Positions 51,015 through 59,801 are shown, counted from the first letter of the stretch. The stretch: DNA of 64,000 nt from Streptomyces sp. NBC_00536 (GCF_036346295.1 NZ_CP107819.1:2480001-2544000); one strand, 5' to 3'. The notes: generated by a model from the sequence alone, not told the origin. Program-made: numbers and translations.

Positions 51015-52688
51015 ATGACCGGACTGCTGCTGGGACCACTGCTGCGGTACGTCGACTGGGATACGGGCGCCTCGGCGACCATATGGGTCGAGTCCGACCG
51101 CCCGGCCACCGCCGAGGTCCGCTGCGCCGACGGCGCCGGCGGTAGCGCGCGCACGTTCCAGATAGCCGGTCACCACTACGCGCTGGTGCCGGTGACCGGC
51201 CTGACCCCGGGCAGCACCACGGCGTATGACGTGCTGCTCGACGGCGTCCAGGTGTGGCCGCTGCCCGACAGCGACTTTCCTCCGAGCACCATCAGCACCC
51301 CCGCCGCTCCGGGTCGTGAGCGGCCGGGCCCGGGACCCGGGCTCAAGGTCACCTTCGGGTCCTGCCGCCAGGCCGCCCCGCCCGCCGGCCGGCGCGGTCC
51401 GCACGGCGCGGACGCGCTCGACACCCTCGCCGCCCGGCTCGCCGCCGACCCCGGGGCGGAGCGGCCCGACCTGCTGCTCCTGCTCGGCGACCAGGTCTAT
51501 GCCGACCAGCTGTCCCGGGAGACCGGGCAGTGGCTCGCCGCCCGCCGGGACCTGCGCGAGGCACCCGGCGCCCAGGTCGCCGACTACGAGGAGTACACCC
51601 GGCTCTACTACGAATCCTGGCTGGACCCGGAGATCCGCTGGCTCCTGTCGACCGTGCCCAGCCTGCAGATATTCGACGATCACGACGTGTGCGACGACTG
51701 GAACACCAGCGCCGCCTGGCTGGCGGGGATGCGGGCCACGCCCTGGTGGCGGGAGCGGATCCTCAGCGCGCTGATGTCGTACTGGGTCCACCAGCACCTG
51801 GGGAACCTCTCCCCCGCCGAGCTGGCGGCCGACGCGCTCTATGCGGCGGTCCGGGAGACCCCCGACGGGACGGAGACCCTGCGCGCCTTCGCCGCCGCCG
51901 CGGATGCCGACCCCGCCACCGTCCGCTGGAGCTACCGCCGGGACTTCGGCCGGACCCGGCTGCTGATGGTGGACACCCGGGCCGCGCGGGTGCTGGCGGA
52001 GGACGGGCGGGCGATGCTCGACCCGGCGGAGCAGCAGTGGGTCCGGGACAATGCGCTGGAGGGGCACGGAAGCTATGACCACCTGCTGATCGGCTCCTCG
52101 CTGCCCTGGTTGATGCCTCCGCTGATCCACGACGCCGAGGTGTGGAACGCGGCGCTGTGCCGCGGCGAGCGCGGGCCGCGCTGGGCGCGGATCGCGGAGG
52201 ATCTGCGCCGGCGCGCCGACCTGGAGCACTGGGCGGCCTTCCCGGCCTCCTTCGAGGCGCTGAGCGACCTGATCGAGCAGGTGGGGACGGGACCGCGGGC
52301 TCCCGCGACGGTCTGCGTCCTGTCGGGAGACGTTCATCACGCGTATGTGGCCGAGCCCCGCATACCCAGCACGTCCCGCGTCTACCAGCTGACGTGCTCC
52401 CCCGTGCACAACTCGATCCACACCGCGGTGAAGCTGGGGTTCCGGCTCGGCTGGTCGCGGACCGGGCGGTGGCTGGGCCGCGGGCTGTCGCGGCACGGGC
52501 GTACGGGCCGGCCGCCGCTGAGCTGGCGGCGTACGGGCGGGCCCTGGTTCGGCAACCAGCTGATGACCCTGGCCCTGGCGGGACGTACGGCGCGGCTGCG
52601 GCTGGACCAGGCCCACAAGGGGCGCTGGCCGCGGCGCGGCGGGGCCCGACTGGTGACCGTCATGGACCGCGAGCTGACCGGGGTGTGA
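51015..52688 (+). CDS. PhoD-like phosphatase/phosphodiesterase
   Basis: 557 residues. An N-terminal beta domain (~1-95) precedes the metallophosphatase core: FGSCRQAAPP, LLLLLGDQVYAD, FDDHDVCDDWNTSAAW, the later MVDTRAARV and CVLSGDVHHAYVAE, which supply the usual Asp/Asn/His metal ligands. No signal peptide or Tat motif is visible, so it may be cytoplasmic, unlike classical secreted PhoD. ATG 51015 is supported by GGGGGAG. Confidence 0.88.
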   Translation: MTGLLLGPLLRYVDWDTGASATIWVESDRPATAEVRCADGAGGSARTFQIAGHHYALVPVTGLTPGSTTAYDVLLDGVQVWPLPDSDFPPSTISTPAAPGRERPGPGPGLKVTFGSCRQAAPPAGRRGPHGADALDTLAARLAADPGAERPDLLLLLGDQVYADQLSRETGQWLAARRDLREAPGAQVADYEEYTRLYYESWLDPEIRWLLSTVPSLQIFDDHDVCDDWNTSAAWLAGMRATPWWRERILSALMSYWVHQHLGNLSPAELAADALYAAVRETPDGTETLRAFAAAADADPATVRWSYRRDFGRTRLLMVDTRAARVLAEDGRAMLDPAEQQWVRDNALEGHGSYDHLLIGSSLPWLMPPLIHDAEVWNAALCRGERGPRWARIAEDLRRRADLEHWAAFPASFEALSDLIEQVGTGPRAPATVCVLSGDVHHAYVAEPRIPSTSRVYQLTCSPVHNSIHTAVKLGFRLGWSRTGRWLGRGLSRHGRTGRPPLSWRRTGGPWFGNQLMTLALAGRTARLRLDQAHKGRWPRRGGARLVTVMDRELTGV

Positions 52689-52845
52689 CCGGGGTGTGAC
52701 AGCAACCTGACACAGGAGGTGCCCCGGGGGCACGCGGTGCCAGTGTGCGGCGTACGCTGTATGGCTGTCAGCCGCCCCTGCCGCTCCCCCGCGACGTCGC
52801 GGCGCTTCAACGCTGAAGCACGTCACTTGGACTGGGGAGTCCGTT

Positions 52846-53472
52846 TTGTTTGAGACTGTGGGGTCGCTGACCACGAGCCCGTGGATCTACGCCGTGGTGG
52901 CACTGTCCGTGCTGCTCGACGTCTTCCTGCCCGTACTGCCGAGCGGTGTCCTGGTGATCGCCGCGGCCGCCGCCGCGGCCACCGGAGGCGGCTCACCCGT
53001 GGCGATGCCGGGTCAGGTGCCCGACATCCTGCCGCTGCTGGCCGTGGCCACCAGCGCGTCCGTACTGGGCGACCTGGCCGCGTACCGGGCGGGCCGCCGT
53101 GGCGGGGACTGGCTCGACCGGGCCATCGGCCGTTCGCGTCGGCTCAGCCGCGCCCAGGAGCGCCTCGGTGTGGCGCTGGCCCGGGGTGGTGGCGCCCTCG
53201 TGGTGATCGCCCGCTTCGCCCCGGCCGGCCGCTCGGTGGTCTCGCTGGGCGCGGGCAAGCGCCACCGTGAGGTGCGGGAGTTCCTGCCCTGGTCCCTGCT
53301 GGCCGGCATGGCGTGGGCGGGGTACAGCGTCTCGCTCGGCTACTACGGCACGCAGTGGCTCGGCGCGACCTGGCTCGGCACCGCGGTGTCGGTGATCGCC
53401 CTCTTCGGCGCGGGCGGCCTGGCCGCCTACATGGTCCGCCGCCCGGCCCCGGTTCCCGTCCCGGCCTCCTGA
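52846..53472 (+). CDS. DedA family membrane protein (TTG start)
   Basis: 208 residues with about five hydrophobic segments. The VTT/DedA hallmarks are the re-entrant PSGVLVIAAAAAAAT, GDLAAYRAGRRGG (G-rich helix) and the R-containing VIARFAPAGRSVVSLGAG. The only start that fits the domain is TTG 52846, nine bases after GGGGAG. DedA proteins take part in lipid-carrier scrambling and envelope homeostasis. Confidence 0.85.
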   Translation: MFETVGSLTTSPWIYAVVALSVLLDVFLPVLPSGVLVIAAAAAAATGGGSPVAMPGQVPDILPLLAVATSASVLGDLAAYRAGRRGGDWLDRAIGRSRRLSRAQERLGVALARGGGALVVIARFAPAGRSVVSLGAGKRHREVREFLPWSLLAGMAWAGYSVSLGYYGTQWLGATWLGTAVSVIALFGAGGLAAYMVRRPAPVPVPAS

Positions 53473-53490
53473 CCGCCGCGGAGGTCCACT

Positions 53491-53536
53491 CCCCCGGGGA
53501 TCCGTACAGGCCTCCCCCGGGGATCCGTACAGGCCT
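53491..53536. repeat. 23-bp tandem duplication
   Basis: CCCCCGGGGATCCGTACAGG plus three bases occurs twice in a row, just after the DedA stop. It is a simple local duplication with no evident role. Confidence 0.7.
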
Positions 53537-53675
53537 CCCCAGGGGGCTCCCTCGGGCGGAGCAGTGGCCTCACCCGTTCACCCGGCTCCGATCGCCGCCC
53601 CGGGGCCCGGCTCCTAGCGTCCACAGCACGGTGCGCGACCGGCTGCGCCGTTCCAGGAGCCGAGGAGTTCCGTCC

Positions 53676-54182
53676 ATGCCCGCCACGCACCGCCGTCTGC
53701 CGCCCCTCGCGACCGTCCTCCCCGGCGCCGCACTCTGCGCGCTCGCCCTGTCCGCCGTCACGCCGACCCTCGCGCACGCCAATCCCTCCGCCACCGTGTC
53801 CCCCGTCTCCGTCGCGCCGGGCCAGCGGATCGCGCTCAACGTCACCGGCTGCGGCACCAAGACCGGCCGGGCCTCGTCCCGGGCCTTCGGGGAGGTACAG
53901 CTCACCCCGGGGAACCTGGAGGCAGCCAACCTCTTCGGCGGCGCCGACGTACTGCGTACCGCGGCCGTCGGCTCCCACCCGGTGACCTTCGAGTGCGGGG
54001 GCCCCGGCGGCACCCGCGTCACCGTCCCGCTGACCGTCATCGCGGGCGGAGCGCGCGGCGGCACCGGCGGCAGCGTCGGATCGACGAGCACCGGCCAGAT
54101 CGCGGTTGGCGGCGCCCTGGTCGCGAGCGCGCTCGGCGCGGGGGTCTGGGTGATGCGGCGCCGCGCCGAAGCGGCCGCCTGA
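53676..54182 (+). CDS. Secreted, membrane-anchored protein of unknown function
   Basis: 168 residues. A signal peptide ending near LAHANP is followed by a ~95-residue beta-rich domain with two Cys (GCGTKTG, FECGG) that may pair. A Gly/Ser linker and a C-terminal transmembrane segment (IAVGGALVASALGAGVWVM) with RRR tail complete it. The layout is common for small Streptomyces surface proteins. ATG 53676 has GAGGAG nine bases upstream. No family is recognised. Confidence 0.75.
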   Translation: MPATHRRLPPLATVLPGAALCALALSAVTPTLAHANPSATVSPVSVAPGQRIALNVTGCGTKTGRASSRAFGEVQLTPGNLEAANLFGGADVLRTAAVGSHPVTFECGGPGGTRVTVPLTVIAGGARGGTGGSVGSTSTGQIAVGGALVASALGAGVWVMRRRAEAAA

Positions 54183-54322
54183 GGGGAAGCGGGCGGGTCG
54201 GGGCGGGGCCGATCGGGGTGGGGCGGGTGGCCGATGGTCCCGTCGACCCGGGACCTTCCCCCCTCCCGCTCCGCGGCGTGCTCCGCAAGGCTGAGGCCAC
54301 GCACTTCTGCAAGGAGCCCGCC

Positions 54323-55219
54323 ATGGACCAGCGCCCAGTGATCGCCGCCGTAGACGGTTCGGAGAACGCCAACCGGGCACTGGAATGGGCGATGTCGCAG
54401 GCCCTGATGGCCGGGGCGCCCCTGCGGATCGTGCACGCCCGGCTCTACGCGTCCTCGATCGGCTCCGTCATGGCGAGCGCCTTCGAGCAGCCGGGACAGG
54501 ACGACGACCCGGTGCTGATCCGGGTCCGCGCCGCCCTCGCGGGCCGCACCGGGCTGCCGGTGATCGAGTACGCGTCCCACCCCGGCACCCCTGACAACGT
54601 GCTGCCGGAACTCGGCGGCGGCGCCCGGATGATGGTGCTGGGTTCCCGCGGGCGCGGCGGCTTCGCCAGCCTGCTGCTCGGCTCGAACGGTCTGGCGTGC
54701 GCGAGCCGCGCCGCCTGCCCGGTCGTGGTGGTGCCGCGCGCCGAACCGCCGTCGCACGACCCGTACGGCCAGGTCGTCCTCGGCCTGAACAGCGCCGCCC
54801 CCGACGACGGCACCAGCCACTTCGCCTTCCGCGAGGCGTCCCGGCGCGGGGCCCGCCTGCAGGTGGTGGCGGCCCACGCGTGGCCGGGCCCGATGTTCAC
54901 GCCAGCGGGCACCCTCACCACCGCCGCGCACGACGAGGCGGCAGCCGGGTACCAGGTCACCGCGCTGGCGTCGGCGCACCTGCGTCCGCACCGGGAGCGG
55001 TTCCCCGGCGTGGACGTGGAGGTGGTCGCTGCGCCGGGCGACGCCGCGGGTCACCTGGTCGCGGCCTCGCAGGCGGCCGACCTGATCGTCATCGGCCGCC
55101 ACCGCAAGCGGCCGTTCTCACCGCACCTGGGTTCGGTGACCAACGCGGTGCTGCTGCACACGGCCTGCCCGGCGGCGGTGGTCCCGCTGGAGGAGAACGC
55201 GGTGCCGGTCACCGCGTGA
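54323..55219 (+). CDS. Universal stress protein, tandem UspA domains
   Basis: 298 residues with two UspA units. Unit 1: VIAAVDGSENANRALEWA ... MMVLGSRGRGGFASLLLGSNGLACASRAACPVVVV, an ATP-binding GxRGxGG type. Unit 2: VVLGLNSAAPDDGTSHFAFREA ... LIVIGRHRKRPFSPHLGSVTNAVLLHTACPAAVVP. ATG 54323 has AAGGAG upstream. Confidence 0.93.
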   Translation: MDQRPVIAAVDGSENANRALEWAMSQALMAGAPLRIVHARLYASSIGSVMASAFEQPGQDDDPVLIRVRAALAGRTGLPVIEYASHPGTPDNVLPELGGGARMMVLGSRGRGGFASLLLGSNGLACASRAACPVVVVPRAEPPSHDPYGQVVLGLNSAAPDDGTSHFAFREASRRGARLQVVAAHAWPGPMFTPAGTLTTAAHDEAAAGYQVTALASAHLRPHRERFPGVDVEVVAAPGDAAGHLVAASQAADLIVIGRHRKRPFSPHLGSVTNAVLLHTACPAAVVPLEENAVPVTA

Positions 55220-55246
55220 GTCACGCCGTGACCGGAGCCGCGTGAG

Positions 55247-55501
55247 TCACGCGGTGACCGGAGCCGCCTCCGGCTGCGGCTGCGGCTGCGGCTGCCCGCG
55301 TACGTGCACCCCGTCGAGCAGCACCCGGGTCGCCTCGGCGATGGCGGCGACGGCCGCGTCGAAGACCTCCCGGTTGTGCGCGGCGGGCGCCCGGAACCCG
55401 GACACCTTGCGCACGTACTGCAGCGCGGCGGCCCGGATCTCCTCCTCGGTGGCCTTCTCGGGGATGGCTGGCGGTCGCAACGTCTTGATACTCCGGCACA
55501 T
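55247..55501 (-). CDS. DUF2277 family protein
   Basis: 84 residues. The start MCRSIKTLRPPAIPEKATEEEIRAAALQYVRKVSGFRAPAAHN is the DUF2277 signature. The C-terminus is a QPQPQPQP repeat that relatives need not have. It follows a membrane protein gene by only about 20 bp. Function unknown. Confidence 0.88.
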   Translation of the reverse strand: MCRSIKTLRPPAIPEKATEEEIRAAALQYVRKVSGFRAPAAHNREVFDAAVAAIAEATRVLLDGVHVRGQPQPQPQPEAAPVTA

Positions 55502-55521
55502 ACCCCCACTATCCCCCGCCG

Positions 55522-56220
55522 CTATCCCTCTGCGGGCGGCAGCTCGGCGCCGGACAGCTTCATGATCAGACCGGCTTGCAGGCGCGCCTTCAGTGCCGGA
55601 TCCGTCACCTGCGCCAACAGCCCGATGGCCTGCTGCGTGGTCTCGGCGGCCCGCCGGTCGTCCCGCAGCGAGGCGGTCTGCTCGGACATGTGCCGCAGCG
55701 CGAGGTCGGCCCGCCGGTGGAAGAGCTGCCCGATCAGCGTGACCACCACCCCGACCGAACTGGTCACGATCCCGAGGTACAGGTCCCCGGTGCTCTCGGC
55801 CTTCCACACCGCGAGCCCCACCCCGAGCAGCAGGATCGTCGCCCCGAACCCGGCGAACCGCTGGCTGGTGGCGAAGCTGCTGCGCGCCTGGGTGAGCCCG
55901 TACGCGTAGTACTCGACGAGCAGCGGAGTGAAGTCGTCCCGCCGGTCCCCGAGCCGCGCCACCACCGGCGGCACGGGCCGACTCCCGCCGACATCCACGT
56001 ACTTGGGATCCGCGCCCTCCCCCACCACCTCCCCCGGCGGGCGCCCGTCCGGCACGTCACTCCCCGGGCCGACCTGCGCGAGCAGCCGCTCCCGCTCCTC
56101 GTCCCGCTTCCGCTCGAACCGCGCGTCGTCGCGCCACGAGAGCACGGCCCCGACCGTCCCCACCGCCAGCGCGACGGCACCCACCCCCACGCCGCCGACC
56201 CACTCAAGGCTCCCCACCAT
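55522..56220 (-). CDS. Three-helix membrane protein, possible TRADD-N-associated membrane domain
   Basis: 232 residues. An N-terminal transmembrane segment (VGGVGVGAVALAVGTVGAVLS) is followed by a charged stretch. Then a pair of helices (FAGFGATILLLGVGLAVW and LGIVTSSVGVVVTLIGQLFHRRADLALRHM) leads into a coiled-coil-like tail (RDDRRAAETTQQAIGLLAQV). This resembles a membrane module recently linked to predicted bacterial conflict/apoptosis-like systems; I recall it under the TRADD-N-associated name, but no effector domain is present, so the link is tentative. Confidence 0.55.
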   Translation of the reverse strand: MVGSLEWVGGVGVGAVALAVGTVGAVLSWRDDARFERKRDEERERLLAQVGPGSDVPDGRPPGEVVGEGADPKYVDVGGSRPVPPVVARLGDRRDDFTPLLVEYYAYGLTQARSSFATSQRFAGFGATILLLGVGLAVWKAESTGDLYLGIVTSSVGVVVTLIGQLFHRRADLALRHMSEQTASLRDDRRAAETTQQAIGLLAQVTDPALKARLQAGLIMKLSGAELPPAEG

Positions 56221-56271
56221 CCCCCGACCATCCCACGCCCACGCCCCGCACGAAATGGCCCCGCCGCACGC

Positions 56272-56307
56272 AAAACCCCCCGCCGATCATGGCAGCGGGG
56301 GGCCTTT
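56272..56307. terminator. Hairpin terminator between DUF1059 gene and upstream operon
   Basis: CCCCCCGC and GCGGGGGG form a strong stem. On the minus strand it follows the DUF1059 stop by 17 bp, flanked by an A-run/T-run (AAAA...CTTT). Confidence 0.75.
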
Positions 56308-56323
56308 GTACGGGGCGGGGACG

Positions 56324-56515
56324 TCAGGCGTGCTGAGGCACCTCGTCCTTCAGCAGGCTCCGCAGCGTGGCACGGAATTCCGGGGTGTCGGCCTCGCTGT
56401 GCACGGACGCGCCGTGCTGGGCGGCCGCGACGATCACTTCCTCTTCCTCGCCGGAGATGGCCAGGCTGCACTTGGCTTCGCTTGGGTAGTCCCTGCAGTC
56501 GATGACCTTGCGCAT
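56324..56515 (-). CDS. DUF1059 family small protein
   Basis: 63 residues: MRKVIDCRDYPSE..CSLAISG...VIVAAAQHGASVHSEADTPEF is the DUF1059 pattern with two conserved Cys and a His. ATG 56515 is preceded by GGGAGG. It is monocistronic with its own terminator. Function unknown. Confidence 0.87.
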   Translation of the reverse strand: MRKVIDCRDYPSEAKCSLAISGEEEEVIVAAAQHGASVHSEADTPEFRATLRSLLKDEVPQHA

Positions 56516-56651
56516 GGTGTGCCTCCCGGTTGGTGGTGCGACTGCCGACGTCGCCGTCCGAGCGGCGCCCGGGCGGGAGGGCGGGGGCAGGTGCGTACAG
56601 GGTCACCTTCCACGATCCTCCTTACGGATCCGGGACGCGCTCTGAGGCACG

Positions 56652-56885
56652 TCATCCACTCACGGATCCCTCATCCCCATCCTCGGCCTCCCAGCGCAGC
56701 AGGTCGCCCGGCTGGCACCCGAGCACCTCGCAGAGCGCGGCGAGCGTCGCGAAGCGCACCGCCTTGGCCCGGCCGTTCTTGAGGACCGCCAGGTTGGCGG
56801 GCGTGATCCCGACACGGTCCGCGAGCTCGCCCACGGACATCTTCCGCTTGGCCAGCATCACGTCGATGTCGACGGCGATCGGCAT
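56652..56885 (-). CDS. XRE family regulator (YozG/Cro-CI-like)
   Basis: 77 residues: MPIAVDIDVMLAKRKMSVGELADRVGITPANLAVLKNGRAKAVRFATLAALCEVLGCQPGDLLRWE is a complete helix-turn-helix of the YozG/HTH_26 type. Its ATG overlaps the stop of the DUF2975 gene (TGATG). This pair is common in actinomycetes and firmicutes, where the regulator and membrane protein are thought to act together. Confidence 0.9.
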   Translation of the reverse strand: MPIAVDIDVMLAKRKMSVGELADRVGITPANLAVLKNGRAKAVRFATLAALCEVLGCQPGDLLRWEAEDGDEGSVSG

Positions 56886-57376
56886 CAGATGACCTCGTCC
56901 AACTCGGCCTGCATGTGGGTCGCTTCGACGTCGCGCGCGACGGCCTGCGCGAGCAGCATCCGCAGCACGAGCACGATGAGCGCGACCCCCAGGATCGCGA
57001 CGCCGACCCCGGCCATGATGACGGTGACGCCCGGGTCCTCCCGCTGCCCCGGCGCATTGACGGCCGTGACCGCGAACCACACGAGGGAGGCCGCCACGAT
57101 CGAGCCGATGACGCCGTCCACGTACCGGAAGGCCGCAGGGGAGAACACGGTTCCGCGCCGCACCATCGTCACCAGCCGCCCCACGCAGACCAGGGCGACC
57201 TGGACGGACACCATGCCCAGGATCGTGATCACGCGCAGCGGCGTCAGCGGCAGCGCCCCGTCCTCCGGATCGCCCCCGCTGACCAACGCCCACACCATCA
57301 ACGCCTGTACGAACACGGTCCCGGCGAACACCACCACGAGCACGGCGCGCAGCGCACCCACAGTCAGCTTTCCCAC
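56885..57376 (-). CDS. DUF2975 family membrane protein
   Basis: 163 residues with four hydrophobic segments: GALRAVLVVVFAGTVFVQALMVW, ILGMVSVQVALVCVGRLV, VIGSIVAASLVWFAVTAV and VTVIMAGVGVAILGVALIVLVL. RRGTVFSPAAFRYVDGVIG is the conserved DUF2975 stretch. GTG 57376 follows GGGAGGAGGGG. It is coupled to the downstream XRE gene. Function unknown. Confidence 0.88.
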   Translation of the reverse strand: MGKLTVGALRAVLVVVFAGTVFVQALMVWALVSGGDPEDGALPLTPLRVITILGMVSVQVALVCVGRLVTMVRRGTVFSPAAFRYVDGVIGSIVAASLVWFAVTAVNAPGQREDPGVTVIMAGVGVAILGVALIVLVLRMLLAQAVARDVEATHMQAELDEVI

Positions 57377-57457
57377 AACCCCTCCTCCCATCGAGCAACG
57401 ATGGAAATCTATCGAATCTCGATAGCCCAAGCAAGGACTGGCAAGCACGGGAACGCA

Positions 57458-57492
57458 GAAGACCCCCCGCCGTGATCGGCGGGGGGTCTTCT
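57458..57492. terminator. Perfect hairpin terminator downstream of tRNA-Val
   Basis: AGAAGACCCCCCGCCG and its complement form a 16-bp stem around TGAT on the tRNA strand, eight bases after the tRNA 3' end, and can also serve the opposite strand. Confidence 0.85.
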
Positions 57493-57500
57493 CTTCACTG

Positions 57501-57572
57501 TGGGCGCGGACGGTTTCGAACCGCCGACATCTGCTTTGTAAGAGCAGCGCTCTACCCCTGAGCTACGCACCC
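57501..57572 (-). tRNA. tRNA-Val (anticodon TAC)
   Basis: 72 nt fold into a full cloverleaf: acceptor GGGTGCG/CGCGCCC with discriminator A, D-arm GCTC/GAGC, anticodon stem CTGCT/AGCAG with loop CTTACAA (anticodon TAC, codon GUA), and T-arm GGCGG TTCGAAA CCGTC. CCA is not encoded. No integrase or duplicated 3' end is seen nearby, so it is not an occupied attachment site here. Confidence 0.95.
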
Positions 57573-57687
57573 GTGAATGAGTGGACAGCCTACATGCAGG
57601 GCGGACCCCGGACGAAAACACGATCGTGTGGGGGAGAATGGGGGCGGGCATGGTGGACGCGGTTGGACGCGGTACGGGAGAGGGATT

Positions 57688-58932
57688 GTGACAACGGCTT
57701 CCCGGCGGTGGTTCGGTGGGCGGGACGAGAGCCGGCGGGCGGAGGCGCAGGCCGCGAAGGATGCGGCCGCCGCCGCGTTCTACGCGCTCGACACCGCGCA
57801 GCGGGATCTGCGGATCTCGATAGAGACGATCACGGCGGCCGACGGGTCTCCCGCCGGGCGGCGGGCGGTCGAGGGGTTCGCGGAGCTGGGGCGGCGGATC
57901 GACGAAGTCAGCCAGGTCTACATCGAGGCCGTCGACGCGCACGACCTCGACCGGGACGATCTCGACGGTGCGGTGGCCGCGCGGGCCAAGCGGGAGCTGG
58001 AGCGGGCCCGGGACGAGCTGGTGCGGGTCAAGGGTGAGCTGGAGCGGTTCGACCAGGGGCTGCGGCCGCTGCTCGACAACGCCGAGTCGCAGCTGGCGCG
58101 GGTCGCGCCCGCCCGGGAGCGGGCCAAGGCCTCGCTGCTCGCGGCGGCCAACGCGCTGGACGCCGTACGGGCCTCCGGCATGCGCGCCGACGATCTGGCC
58201 GCGCGGCTCGCGGCGCTCGGCCCGGAGCTGACCATGCTCAACCAGGGCGCCGCGCAGCACGGGGTGCCCGCGACGGTGCAGCGGGCCGACCGGATCCTGC
58301 GGGACGCGGAGGCGGTCCGGGTGGAGGCGGCCCGGCTGCCGGAGCTGGCGGCCGAGATGGACCGGCGGCTGGCGAGCCTGCGGACCCGGGCGCAGGCGCT
58401 GCGCAACCGCGCCGACCGGGTGGATCCGGTGCTGAGCGAGCTGCGGCGGCGGTTCAGCGCCGACTGCTGGCAGGACCTCCAGCACGTACCCGAGCAGGCG
58501 CTGGCGTCCGTACGGCAGGCGGAGGAGCGGCTGAAGGAGGCGGGGCAGGCGCGCCACGAGCAGCGCTGGGGGGACGCTTCCGAGCTGATCGCCACCGTCC
58601 GCGAGCTGTTCGACACGGTGGACGAGGCCGTGTCGACCGCCCAGGACCGGCTGACCCGGCTGGAGGCGGTGGCCAAGGATCCGCAGGCCGAGGTCCAGCG
58701 GACCCGGTTCGCGATCCGGGACGCGCAGCGCCTCGCGATGGACGGGCGCAGCGTCCCCGATCCGCGGCACGCGCGGCCGCTGGACGAGGCGGTGGCGCGG
58801 GTGGAGCGGGCGCTGGCCGGGCTGGAGGGGCGGCACCCCGATTACTGGCACTTCCTCCAGGAGATGGAGGGCGTACGGGCGTCCGTGGCCGGGGTCGTCA
58901 ATGACATGCGGGGGCGGCGCGGCACCGGGTGA
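57688..58932 (+). CDS. Long coiled-coil protein of unknown function
   Basis: 414 residues, no signal peptide or membrane segment. Almost the entire chain is heptad-rich and charged (AKRELERARDELVRVKGELERFDQGLRPLLDNAESQLARV; AEMDRRLASLRTRAQALRNRADRV; QAEERLKEAGQARHEQRW). It ends in a conserved-looking HPDYWHFLQEMEGVRASVAGVVNDM. GTG 57688 has GGGAGAGGG upstream. It may be a structural or scaffolding protein; no family can be named with confidence. Confidence 0.75.
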   Translation: MTTASRRWFGGRDESRRAEAQAAKDAAAAAFYALDTAQRDLRISIETITAADGSPAGRRAVEGFAELGRRIDEVSQVYIEAVDAHDLDRDDLDGAVAARAKRELERARDELVRVKGELERFDQGLRPLLDNAESQLARVAPARERAKASLLAAANALDAVRASGMRADDLAARLAALGPELTMLNQGAAQHGVPATVQRADRILRDAEAVRVEAARLPELAAEMDRRLASLRTRAQALRNRADRVDPVLSELRRRFSADCWQDLQHVPEQALASVRQAEERLKEAGQARHEQRWGDASELIATVRELFDTVDEAVSTAQDRLTRLEAVAKDPQAEVQRTRFAIRDAQRLAMDGRSVPDPRHARPLDEAVARVERALAGLEGRHPDYWHFLQEMEGVRASVAGVVNDMRGRRGTG

Positions 58933-59016
58933 GCCCGGAATCGCTGCGGGCTGGGTTGTCGGGGGGTGGGCATCGATGGATGCTGGAGGAGCCGCACCGG
59001 AACAGAGGAGGGCGCC

Positions 59017-59736
59017 ATGGCTGCCCACACTTTCCACAGGCCCCAGGCGTCCCCCGCGCCGCATGAGCACGAACCGCATGAGGCGCACGAGCCGTACGCG
59101 GCCCATGCGCTCTACGGGTGCCACGAGGCCCATGAGCACTACGCGCCGTACATGGCCCACGAGCCGTACCCGTCGTCCCATGAGCCACCGGCATCCGCGG
59201 GCGTGCTGAGCCGCCTGCTGCATCCCGTCAACGCCCAGCTCGACGAGCACCTGCCCGCCGACCACAAGCTCAACACGGTCTACCGGGTCGGCGCGGGCCT
59301 GACCGGTCTGCTGCTGGTGGCCTTCGGGATCCTGGGGCTCATCGACCGGATCGGGTTCTTCGACACCGGCGGAGCCACCGTGCTCGCCCTGAACACCAAC
59401 GGCACCCTGAGCGTCCTGTCGATCTGTATCGGGGCGCTGCTGTTCCTCGGGATGGTGATCGGCGGGACCTTCGCCTCGACCCTCAACATCACCTTGGGCC
59501 TGCTGTTCATCGCGAGCGGCTTCGTCAATCTCGCCCTGCTGGACACCGGCCTGAACTTCCTGGCCTTCCGGATCCAGAACGTCCTGTTCAGCTTCGTGGT
59601 CGGCGTGATGCTGATGTGGTTCGGGATGTACGGGCGGGTGGGCAGTGCCCTGCCGCACGACAATCCGTACTGGCGCGCCAGGCACCCGGAGGAGGCGGCC
59701 AGGGAACAACGGCGCCTGGTGTCCACCGGCCGGTAG
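59017..59736 (+). CDS. DUF4383 membrane protein with His-rich N-terminus
   Basis: 239 residues. The first ~60 are an unusual His/Glu/Pro/Tyr stretch (repeats of HEPHEAHEPY, HEAHEHYAPYMAHEPY). From ~75 (HKLNTVYRVGAGLTGLLLVAFGILGLID) it is a four-helix DUF4383 protein (FASTLNITLGLLFIASGFVNLALLD). ATG 59017 follows GAGGAGG. The His-rich leader could bind a transition metal, which is speculative. Four 14-bp repeats follow the stop. Confidence 0.82.
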   Translation: MAAHTFHRPQASPAPHEHEPHEAHEPYAAHALYGCHEAHEHYAPYMAHEPYPSSHEPPASAGVLSRLLHPVNAQLDEHLPADHKLNTVYRVGAGLTGLLLVAFGILGLIDRIGFFDTGGATVLALNTNGTLSVLSICIGALLFLGMVIGGTFASTLNITLGLLFIASGFVNLALLDTGLNFLAFRIQNVLFSFVVGVMLMWFGMYGRVGSALPHDNPYWRARHPEEAAREQRRLVSTGR

Positions 59737-59791
59737 ACCTGGGCCGGTAGACCTGGGCTTGTAGACCTGGGCTTGTAGACCTGGGCCGGTA
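59731..59791. repeat. 14-bp tandem repeats upstream of the FmdB-like gene
   Basis: The unit (CG/TT)GTAGACCTGGGC occurs four times head to tail and then a fifth, shortened CGGTAGCCTG leads into the ATG ten bases later. The last GTAGCCT could act as a -10 box. The repeats start inside the DUF4383 stop codon. Confidence 0.8.
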
Positions 59792-59801
59792 GCCTGTGCG
59801 C

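Noticed and set aside
57501-57572. tRNA-Val as the attachment site of an integrated element
   Set aside because: No integrase, no duplicated tRNA 3' end and ordinary chromosomal genes on both sides.
59731-59791. 14-bp repeats as a mini-CRISPR
   Set aside because: Contiguous repeats with no spacers; too short and located at a promoter.
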